Source of the DNA: Diphasiastrum complanatum
Lineage: Eukaryota > Streptophyta > Lycopodiopsida > Lycopodiales > Lycopodiaceae
Assembly (NCBI GenBank): GCA_029204225.1
Contig: CM055102.1
Location: forward strand, 8,510,280 to 8,574,279
DNA length: 64,000 bases
Reading direction: 5' to 3'
Below, in pieces: positions 55,401 to 64,000 of this stretch. The translations under genes were made by a program, and so were the position numbers. Numbering within the stretch: position 1 is the first letter of the stretch; each line of letters opens with the position of its first letter. Below the pieces are notes generated by a model. It did not search any database, was not told the origin of the DNA, and saw only the letters and a program-made list of their open reading frames with translations.

Positions 55401-56640
55401 GTGGAAAGTTTTAAGGGAACTCTTTCCAATTTGATGGTTCGGCAAGGGCTGAAAAACTCGGGCACTCTTTGAAGACTTTATGTACTACTTCGCGGGGCCT
55501 AACTCTCGCAAGCTCTACTATGTCCTGGTCTCAATGAGATGGAACTTCATGGACCACTCGAGCTGATGCATCATGTAGGACCATGAGCACAGGAGAGGGT
55601 CCGAGCCATCCAGTTGGTGACTTAGACACCTCTGAGAGTCCCTCTGACTCAAATGAGGATTCCACCAATGAGGGTGAGGATGTAGCCTCATGATGGGGAG
55701 GATGACCCTGAGCTTGAGCCATGTAGTGCCTCCACAACGATAGCTTTCGAGGCGGGCACCTAGAGGCTAGAGGACTCAGTACTCAGCATAGTAGCATACT
55801 CTAGGCTCTAGCATAGTAGTTATACATATGACTCATGAGGCCTCAGGCTTGAGCCTGGAGGCTATGCCTGAAACTCTTGTTATTTATACTTTTACTTTAA
55901 AGAATTAAGTTTAAACTTTTGACTCTTGAATTGTAATTTGTGATTTGTTAGTGGTTAGTACATTGTACATTTCATAACTTTGCTATTTATAATTTCTGGA
56001 AGTTCTTGGATGTCTGAGACTGTGATGAGTTGCGTGCATTGTAATTTGTGCATGTGTACTATCATCTATGGACTATCTTTTATGTACTATAGCTTGTAAG
56101 TTACGATGAATTGTGAGTCATTTAAATTGTAAATTGTAATCTGTATTTCAACTGGTAAGTCGGAATTGGTCATGACTCACGTCACGACTCACTACGTGTG
56201 AACTCTGAAGCACTTGCCACTCAACACTGTGAACTAAGAACTTTCAACTCAGTCTTGTAATATGTATGGAGTATGGCGGTATCTAGTTTCTACAAGTGTA
56301 TATATTATGATCACCTATTTATGGGGTCCCATAGATGATAGGGCCCAAATTAGGGCTAGGGTTTATAAGATAAGGGCTAGGCAATGGGCATAGGGCATAG
56401 AAGTGTGATTGTTGACATGTTATCAAGTACCTACTACGGTGTGGCAATGAGCATGCAGACCCTCACGAGCTAAATGTCTTACTCTTACAAGACTCTAAAG
56501 ATGATGACAATCATGTCTTTGCATACTTTTTGAATGCACTTGAGCATTATTTCTCAAGGGCCGTAAGCTTTGTGCTGGCATGAACATATTCTCGCAACCT
56601 AATAACCTATCCATGACAATATCAATAATCGACTGAGGAA
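55401..56640. other. Unassigned stretch
   Basis: A Ser/Asp/Glu-rich reading at 55596-55690 (SPSDSNEDSTNEGEDVAS) ends in a stop and is followed by several hundred bases rich in TTGTAA words, as in a 3' untranslated region. It could be the tail of a DNA transposon gene. No domain proves this. Confidence 0.3.
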
Positions 56641-56645
56641 AGCGA

Positions 56646-56830
56646 ACATACACAGTTTCTCCCTTGAAATTGCATTCTCTAGAGCATTCTCATAAAATTG
56701 GATGTATCTACTTGGTACTAGTCTTTCTATGTAATGTCTAAACCCCAAAAAACATTTTCAAACAAAAAGAAAGCTAAAAAAATTTCCCGTTTCGAACCTT
56801 AACCTGTTGTTTCAAACGTGTTTTGAAATG
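56646..56830. repeat. Repeat, copy 2 of 51565-51765
   Basis: Same order and orientation as copy 1, ending in a TTTCAAACGTGTTTTGAAA palindrome-like word. Confidence 0.7.
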
Positions 56831-57334
56831 ACATATGAAATGACCCCATGAAACATTGATGCTTTGCTCTCCTCTACAAACAATGGACCCAACCCACGAA
56901 ACCTCTAGGCCTATGTAAGGGATGGCTGGCTCCTCATGTGTCTCTGCATCAAGGTCCCCGAACAAATCTTGCATGTCATCCCCCCCCCCCAACCCTCACC
57001 CTCCTCTATACCCCCCATCCTCCACTCACTCCTCTTAATCAGCCCCAAGATCCTCTCAATGCCTTGAGAGCTCATCATCTCCCTCCTCAACCCCCTCTCG
57101 TGTCTCTCACTGTGGAGCTGCTCTTTTCTAGCTTCGCATAGCTCCTGCCTCTTTCTCCATTTGCCTATGCAGGTCTCGATAGATCTCATTTTCAAGCTCC
57201 TCCTTTGTAGGTCGTGCCCTAGGAACAACAACAGTCATGTGTACCATGTAGGAGTTAGGTTTCACTTGCAACAACAAACAAGCGTAGTTCCATTTGTCAA
57301 ACAAGTATTTTGTCAAACAAGGCACCTTAATCAA
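56800..57334 (-). pseudogene. Unidentified coding relic, minus strand
   Basis: Reading the minus strand from 57334: KVPCLTKYLFDKWNYACLL, then YMVHMTVVVPRARPTKEEL and a highly charged helix RDLHRQMEKEAGAMRS. After frameshifts comes an acidic part, GGGDDMQDLFGDLDAETHEE, and a short hydrophobic end. The pattern (charged helix, acidic linker) looks like a genuine protein fragment. I do not recognise the family. A plus-strand poly-C/Pro reading over the same bases is a shadow. Confidence 0.35.
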
Positions 57335-57344
57335 TTGGTCACCC

Positions 57345-57786
57345 TATATTACAAATCTCTCTGAATTCAACTCAAAGCACACCGAAGTAGGCACCAAATA
57401 TCCAGTTTATTGATTTCTCTTCCAAGTACATGGCAAGTTACCAACATAAACACATAAGAGCACTGCTGCTAACTCTCCTCCGAGCCACCTGCTGCATAGA
57501 CTATGATGAGGAATGCCTCTCTCTAGGCTCACTTATACATAATCCTCAAGCACCCACTTAACCCGGACGCTTTCCTAACGTTGACACATGGCGATTCCCA
57601 TGCACAATCGACACTTGCCACTTGGCAGTACCCGGACACATTGGCAAGCGACTAGGAGGACCGTCCAACCCGTGTCACTCATGCACTGGACCAAGTGTCC
57701 CAATGAGCATATGACACGTCCCGTTGACCGGTCAACTCCTACATTTTAGGAGGTCAGTCTAGTAGCCTCTAAATTAAGACCCAACA
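57345..57786 (-). repeat. LTR L, minus-strand copy
   Basis: Homologous in reverse to 62045-62486. The minus strand begins TGTTGGGTCTTAATTTAGAGG, carries GTTGACCGGTC, GTGTATAAGTGAGCC and AATCAATAAA (poly-A-type signal) and ends near TTTGTAATAT. No primer site adjoins it here. It is cut off from any internal region. Confidence 0.75.
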
Positions 57787-57841
57787 CCCTATACCAAATA
57801 TCAACTTGAATATGGGACACAAGAATCTTTTCTTCAAAGTA

Positions 57842-58239
57842 AACCTTTATTCATTGTTAAATGACTCAACTTTTGAAAGTGTTCATAGTCATCTAATAGT
57901 GGTAGGAAGTATTCCTTAAAAACTATGCAAAAATCATCCCATGTACAAGGTTGATTGCCTTCTGCAATTGGGTCATCCCACCATACCAAGGCTTTTCCTT
58001 CAAGGAACATAGTTATAGTGGACAACTTTTCACATTCAGGGAATTGGTTCATGCCAAAGTATTTGTTCCATACATTAAGTCGTGAAGGCTAACCTAGACT
58101 CTAAGTCTTGGTTCCTTTAATTAGTTTCAAGAAGCTTTTTATTAGTGGCTTGAATTTGTTGGTATAAAAGTTCAAGAGCTTGTGCCACATTGGATGAGTT
58201 TGATAGATCAAATGATGAGTTTTCATTGGTTTGATCCAT
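57842..58239 (-). pseudogene. gag: gag start of minus-strand chromovirus
   Basis: The ATG at 58239 gives MDQTNENSSFDLSNSSN-like sequence after frame repair by eye. A better-kept frame at 58052-57842 reads MNQFPECEKLSTITMFLEG, ALVWWDDPIAEGNQPCTWD and LDDYEHFQKLSHLTMNKG, matching 2490-2710 of element A, with TGG where A has a TGA stop. It is cut near 57842. Confidence 0.85.
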
Positions 58240-59260
58240 TGGAGTTGCTTGTGTGTTTTCCTATTATGCAAATACAACAACAAGTAATTCTAATTAGAAT
58301 GATAGAAATGCTTCAATTCTTACATAATTCAATACTTCTACTCATTCAATACTTATTGTTTGTAAGCTCAATCCAATTTAAGCCTACTTTTTGCAAGCTC
58401 AATCCAAGCTTAAGAGAAAATTACACCAAGCAATTTTTTACTTTTGCCTCAATCCAAAGAAAAAATCAAAACTAATCTTTATGTAAACTTCAATTAACTA
58501 TTTCAAGCTAATGCTTACATAAAGTTCCCATTCCAATTTCATTTCCATTTGTCATTTCAAATTCAACACAAATTTTCACATTTCTCACTTTTCTAGTTCT
58601 TTAAATCCATGAAACTAGTGACTAGAAATGGAAAACTAATGAAGTTCTATGAAAACTTCACTTTTCAGATTTACAGGTCTGAAAATCAGAATTTCAAAAT
58701 GACAATAAACAAAATTTTAAAACCTTTTTTATGCATAAAGTTACACTACCTTTTCCTTCCTACATTGCCATTTTCATGAAACTAGTAGGTCGAAAGGTGT
58801 AACTAATGAAGTTTTTATGAAAACTTCACTTTTCAGATCTGATTTTCAGATTTACAGGTCTGAAAAACAGAACTTCAAAATGAAAATCAAAAGTTTAAAC
58901 ATTTCATTTATGCAAAAAAAAACACTAGTTTTGATCAAAACACATAGCTAGAATCAATATTTTTGCAAAAAAAAAATTTGTGAACGTAGAGGAAGACTTT
59001 CTCTAACCATTCCACAAATCTTTTTTTAAAAAGATTTAAAACCAAACGCCCAATTTAAAACTTTTCTAACATATTAAAAAATCAGCCCCTAAACAATTCT
59101 ATAAGCATCACTACTCTTTATCAAGAGAACTAGATTCATTGGGTACTTCAACTACAAGCTTCCTATTACTAGAAAAGCCAATAATCTTCCCCAAAAGAAA
59201 TTTAGTTTGTGATCTTTATAGACCTTGAAGAAGGTTAGAAAAGTTACCATTCTTTGTCTA
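58240..59260 (-). other. Leader of minus-strand chromovirus, hairpins conserved
   Basis: Two hairpin units like those of element A lie at about 58665-58695 and 58830-58875, each with CAGATTTACAGGTCTGAAAA at its core on the plus strand. Confidence 0.75.
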
Positions 59261-59272
59261 GCTCTGATACGA
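59261..59272 (-). other. Primer-binding site of minus-strand chromovirus
   Basis: The minus strand reads TCGTATCAGAGC, one mismatch to the standard site, adjoining the LTR end. Confidence 0.88.
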
Positions 59273-59273
59273 C

Positions 59274-60335
59274 TTTTACAAATGAAGTCAAGAAGTCCTC
59301 CGAATCCAAAGGTAGTGCCTCCAAAGGTCCTCCAAGTAACCTGCAAGCACCAAGATGCTTCCTAACTCCAAACTAGGATGCCTCCACCTGCAAGTAAGGA
59401 TCTTCAAGCGTCCATGGATCTCTCCTCCATCTGTGTTCCTAATTTTAATTACAAAGGTAGATAACAAGTGGCCTCAAGTATTCACCACCCAACCATAGCT
59501 AGCTAGCACATGCAATCCTGCAACTTGGCTAATCTAGCACCCCCACCACAAACCATAGCATACCTAAGATCCAAACCCTACTTATGTCCCATTGCCATAC
59601 GCAAGATCCAAACCCTAAGCATATTACACACAAGAAAACACTCTATACACTAGTAGCCACACTAGAGCATAAGCATAGCAAACAATAGAGATCTCTACCC
59701 CCCCTATGGGCACCCTCCTCCCCTCGTATGGATGGCAAATGGCACCCTCCAATACACTATGGAGTTCCATGCACAACCAACGAGAAAGAGAGAGGCCTAG
59801 GGGAGTTAAAGAACCTTCGTAGGCTTATGGAAGGTCAAGAGACTTCTTCCATGACCTATGACTCTTTGAATGGCTTTCTTGTGGGAGTTGGGAACTTAAT
59901 GGACACCTTGGAAGTAGGTCCCATTGCGCAAGTTGTGCTTGTATACTTTTGGTCCAAGACCAATAAAGTGATATGGTTCAAGGTTGAGGCCCAAGGTTTA
60001 GAAAAATAGCCAAAACACCCATGGTAATGACTTTCTAACACCTCACTAGGTTCCATACCTCCAACCAAGGCATAGACACTTATCTGCCCTTATCCAAGGA
60101 CCCCAATACCTTAGTCTAAAGGCACATACCCTTAATCCTAAGGGTACCTTATCCAAGGGTAACTTGATTCCATACCTCCGACCAAGGTATAGTCACTTGC
60201 CTGCCCTTATCCAAAGGCACCTACCCTTAATCATAAGGGTACCCCTTATCCAAGGGTAACTTGCCATGTAGCCCCCAACACTAAATGGACATATAGGGGT
60301 CACTGAAGTAGTGCTAGTTACATAGGTATGTAACA
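59274..60335 (-). repeat. 5' LTR of minus-strand chromovirus
   Basis: It begins TGTTACATACC at 60335 and ends TTTGTAAAA, full length like 150-1206. A segment of the CCTTAATCCTAAGGG repeats near 60100-60260 is duplicated relative to the other copies. Confidence 0.9.
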
Positions 60336-60650
60336 CCTTGCCATTGGCCTTTGACCTTGAATTTGTGCTTACCCCAAGGCATTTGGTCCCTTGGGCTTGA
60401 CCACTCAAGGTTCCCGCAGCTGGTTCATGGGACTTCTTCCCATCTTCATAATAAATAGCCATCTGAATGGCATTTTGAACAGTGTGTGTTTGCTCCTTTC
60501 GCACAAAAGGCCGCAAACTCTCCCTAAGTCCTTCGATGAAATAGAACACCTGTAAATACATAGGCACTTCCTTAGGGATTCTGAGCAATGCCTCTCTGAC
60601 GAACTCATGAGGTTGCAGCGAAATTGATCCACTACAACCATGATATAAAT
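60336..60650 (-). pseudogene. gag: Gypsy gag fragment, minus strand
   Basis: On the minus strand, after a frameshift near 60600, LLRIPKEVPMYLQVFYFIEG, LRESLRPFVRKEQTHTVQN and AIQMAIYYEDGKKSHEPA are typical of the retrotransposon gag capsid domain. The sequence breaks at 60335 where the chromovirus LTR begins, so this is the older host of that insertion. It is different from the gags of A, C and D. Confidence 0.78.
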
Positions 60651-62030
60651 AGTGACTTATAACTTATGACTGCTTGTAACTCGGGCAATTCATTTTTATG
60701 CTTACATTCTGTTTCCAGCTTTGCCAAGTTGACCAAAGAGCTTTATGTTTGCTTTTATCTCATCTAGCTTCCAATCCCTCTAATATCATGGCTTGGCATG
60801 CTTTATTGCTTCTCCCTCTCTAGCGTTTGCCTCTGCTAGAGTTTCCTGGCTAAATGGGCCGAATCGACTTTTTCGAATCTGTCCTAGGGTTTTCGAATTG
60901 GCAAATGGTTTTAGTTTTTCAGAACTCGATTTTTTTGTAGATTTGTCTAGAATTTAGAAAAGCCAAAAATTTTGGACCGGAAACAATGGTATCTCCAATT
61001 TTCACTCCTCTTGGATGTAAAATATATCTTTTTCGGAGATTTGAATTGGCCGAATTGGATTCGAATCGGAATTGCGATTCAATCAACATCGAATCACGAT
61101 TCAATGAAACTGTAGCCTCTGCCTCCTCGAGGTGGTCAAGCAGGTCATCATGAAACTAATAATAGAATTTGACGATTTATGCTAAATGATTGGCAATATT
61201 TGCAAGAAGAGCATTTCCTTCTGTGCCATGCACTTGTTGCTAGGTAAGCATTTGAGTCTAATTGGATCTTTGTTCCTTTACTCCATCATGGTTTACATCG
61301 ATACCTTTGCTTGGACAATCTAGGGAATTATTTGCTAGGGCTTATTCCCTTGCTCTTTTCGGTTCCAACTATTCTTTCTTCTGCTACTATTCAAAAATTG
61401 GAAGTTCACCCGCATGCCAACAATGGTCTTTCATTTGTCGAACATTTTTGTGCCTAATTATGATCCTCAACTTGTTGAGGCTCATTTTATTTAAGCTTTT
61501 CTTAGTTCGTGCCTTGTGTGCTACAACAACAAATTTCTATACAGGTATGTTTCCCTCCATTGCAGACAATATGCATATTGTGGAGCCTGCTAGTGATGTC
61601 TTTCTAACTTTCTTAAATTTTCAGATCAACTTTTAATGCTAGGACTTACGGTGAATAAGTTTAATTGTGTGGCTCGGTGTCCATGAGGATGTCTTGTGGA
61701 TTCTTCTCTACACAAGGATTCATTACTCCTAAGCATGGCATTAGGGTAGTTGGTATTGCTATTGGTACTCCTAAGTTGGTCACTTCCTTTGTATGAAATA
61801 GTTTTAATAATTATGTTCGTCATTTTGATGTGTTGCCAAAGATTGGAAACTCAAAGGTCGCGTTCGGCATTTTCACAGCATACGTGTTATGTACTTATAT
61901 TCCTGCCTCAGTGTGAACACGTCAGACTTGTAAATTGTAAATTTGTAAATATTAAAATGGCTCACACCGGCTTGTGGTGTTTTTGTAAAAATGTAAATAG
62001 TAGGTTTTTGGTAACTTATTGTCCTGCTTA
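60651..62030. other. Unassigned stretch
   Basis: No domain or repeat copy recognised. The open frame at 61262-61636 (plus) and one at 61750-62085 show no family signature. Confidence 0.4.
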
Positions 62031-62044
62031 TATTTGGTATAGGG

Positions 62045-62486
62045 TACTGGGTCTTAATTTAGAGGCTATTGGACTGACTTCCTAAAAAGTATGAGAGTTG
62101 ACCGGTCAACGAGACACGTGTCATATGCTCATTGGGACACTTGGTCCAGTGCATGAGTGACACGGGTCGGACGATCCTCCTACTCGCTTGCCAATGTGTT
62201 AGAGTACTGCCAAGTGGCAAGTGTCGATTGTGCATGGGGCTTGCCATGTGTCGACATTAGGAAAGGGTCAAGGTTAAGTGGGTGCTTGAGGATTGTGTAT
62301 AAGTGAGCCTAGAGAGAGGCATTCCTCATCATAATCTATGCATCAGGTGGCTGGGAGGAGACTTAGTAGCAGTGCTCTTATGTCTTTATGTGGATAATTT
62401 GCGATGTACTTTAAGGAGAAATCAATAAAGTGGATATTTGGTGCCTACTTTGGTGTGCTTTGGGTGGTATTCAGATAGCTTTGTCA
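62045..62486 (+). repeat. LTR L, plus-strand copy
   Basis: Reverse homologue of 57345-57786. It has GTTGACCGGTC, GTGTATAAGTGAGCC (promoter-like, about 62298) and AATCAATAAAG (about 62426). It ends TTTGTCA near 62486, four bases before a perfect primer site. Confidence 0.82.
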
Positions 62487-62490
62487 TATT

Positions 62491-62502
62491 TGGTATCAGA
62501 GC
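62491..62502 (+). other. Primer-binding site after LTR L
   Basis: TGGTATCAGAGC follows the LTR with a 4-base gap. Confidence 0.92.
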
Positions 62503-64000
62503 AGCTCCTTTCCAGGATTGTGTGGGGATTGGCATCACTTTTGTATGCAGTTAGGGTTTATTGGATGCTAGGTGGGCCAGTGCCCTCCTACAGGAGTATT
62601 TATGAGCACCAAGAATGGGAAGTGCTACCAAGAACAAAAGAGTCTTGTCCTGAGTATCCTAAACTACGAGACAAAGCTCTTTGACAAGCATATCCAGTCA
62701 CTTAGCTAGCGAAAAGAAGGGAAGTGATGATGGGTGACGACTTGGCTTTGCATGCCCATTTAGTATAATATGGAGATGCAGTCACAAGTATAAGGTTGTT
62801 AACCTGAGTCTTTTGATGGGTAAATTTTTACTAGTTGTGCTTATTAATGGTTCCCATTCTCGATTGTAGTTCATGGCAAGCTCAAGTTCAATATAGATAA
62901 ATGTTGATGGAGCCCTAGCATAATTTCATGCCCATTTTATCATGATGTTTTTTGCGCCATATTCATCTTGACACTTCCATAACCTGAGGTTTATAGAGAA
63001 TGGATCTTGTCAAATACTTGATCAATCTTGGTGGGTATTTGACCTGTCATTTTTCATTGACTCTTTGTTAGATCCAAAAATCTATGCCAGCTTCTTGTAG
63101 AGCATGCTCCAATTCCTGCCTTGGCCACATCACATTCTTGAAAACACCTGTTAATGATAAGGTCATATCATCTACATACAAATTCTTGCTATTGGTGAAT
63201 CTTAGAGTTCTTAGAGCCTAAATCTTATTACCGGTCCTTACTATAGACATCTGACCAAAATGGGTTGGAATGTACTGGACATTCTGGAACGTAGTGGTCC
63301 AAAACGTGTGAAAGAAATTAAACTCCATGTGTATGCATTTTGGATACATTCAAACAGTAACCATCTTTTTGATAGTTTGATCAATGTTAAAAAGCCTTTT
63401 TTGTTGTGTAAGCAATGAGACTCTACTTTCAGGGAATTCAAAGATGCTGACCGCAGTTTGCTTAAATCTCCCAGATCAATGCCCCAAATGCCATTGTTTT
63501 TTATCTTTAATACGTAGAGCAAAGCATATATATGTGCAGCAGCACATTTGTATGGATGGAGGACGTACATTTGGCCTCAAAATCTGTTTAAAAAAATAGT
63601 TTTTTTTAATTATTTAAAATAAATAAATGTACGTACTAAATTTCTTTTTTCAGGCTTGTTCCGAAGCAGAACGCGTTTCGTTACGGAACGGGCAGCTATG
63701 CTATAGAGTAACCTTTGCACTGGTTCATCTATCTGCATCACCAATGATACAATCATGCAGTCATGCAATTTTACAGTAAAGAGACCAACGCTACCTATAC
63801 GTAGTTCCCTGGTGGGAGTTCATGTAGTTGAAAGAACTAAACACATACGTGAGACTGCAAGTATTGACCTTAAGTACCAATACTTGAATCCATTTGATAT
63901 GGAGCCACATTGGGTCATTTACATGTGAGTTCTGACCACAAAAACTTAAAACTTGTGAATTTTGAGCTCCACCTTTTAAAACTTCTGATAAATAACCATG
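62503..64000. other. Unassigned right end
   Basis: The first 200 bases are presumably leader of the LTR L element. On the minus strand near 63190-63070 a reading NLYVDDMTLSLTGVFKN, then QELEHALQEAGIDF, contains a YVDD word but no surrounding RT blocks, so it is not called. The word GAACGCGTTTCG at about 63670 recalls the repeat at 51450-51782. Confidence 0.35.

Larger units (their letters stand above)
57842..60335 (-). mobile_element. Chromovirus (A family), minus strand, 5' part only
   Basis: On the minus strand: LTR (60335-59274), primer site, leader, and the first part of gag, ending near 57842. It sits within the gag of another gypsy element on its right side. Everything after gag is missing. 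Confidence 0.9.

Noticed and set aside
63060-63190. YVDD word on the minus strand, possible RT
   Set aside because: No neighbouring RT blocks before or after, and stops follow at once; a four-residue word alone is weak evidence.
1-64000. CRISPR array, bacterial operons or a prophage
   Set aside because: No evenly spaced identical repeats with unique spacers, no ribosome-binding-site operons and no phage genes; all coding signals are plant retroelement types.

Overview
This window reads as intergenic DNA of a land plant with a large, repeat-rich nuclear genome. The reasons are overlapping families of plant-type Ty3/gypsy (including chromodomain-bearing) and Ty1/copia retrotransposons, primer sites matching plant initiator-Met tRNA (TGGTATCAGAGC), AT-rich sequence, GT-AG introns of 81-94 bp, and no intact conserved host gene. 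A fern, lycophyte or gymnosperm would fit, but the lineage cannot be fixed from the sequence alone. Almost every coding stretch is a broken transposon gene with stops, frameshifts or internal deletions. Element letters (A, B, C...) are local labels used only here.

Layout. 150-6905: chromovirus A, with both LTRs and a full but damaged gag-pol. 7560-9066: integrase and chromodomain of a second chromovirus (B). 9670-12460: gag, protease and RT scraps of gypsy C. 12460-15340: unassigned, with short-period repeats. 15420-17229: gag and protease of gypsy D. 17230-18940: a possible glycosyltransferase exon scrap, a copia LTR piece and a minus-strand chromovirus LTR. 21176-25959: copia E, with two LTRs about 2% apart. 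Copia F is inserted in its 3' LTR; F carries gag and protease followed by an unrelated long open frame. 29680-31490: minus-strand copia G and a gypsy C-like gag.

31964-39905 is a nest of copia H copies. One H copy was hit by a chromovirus, and the two ends of that insertion, sharing the target duplication CTCAT, now lie in opposite orientations 5 kb apart.

40497-42945 holds the most unusual object: a decayed, intron-containing, transposase-like gene (coiled coil, then D-rich and Cys/His-rich blocks) that I cannot assign to a known family. A minus-strand LINE tail abuts it at 42950-43510. 43511-47090 is mostly unassigned, with a promoter-like island near 45700-46080.

47091-50330: copia I, which lost protease and integrase. 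51785-55385: RT/RNase H of copia J, an LTR, and the gag of copia K, whose leader is built of about 80-bp repeats. 57345-62487: two inverted copies of one LTR flank a third chromovirus (minus) inserted in another gypsy gag. The last 1.5 kb is unassigned.

No set of genes here works together as a host pathway. The relations are those of nesting, deletion and inversion among retroelements. The three points most worth following are the transposase-like relic, the unknown open frame in copia F, and the conserved leader hairpins of the chromovirus.
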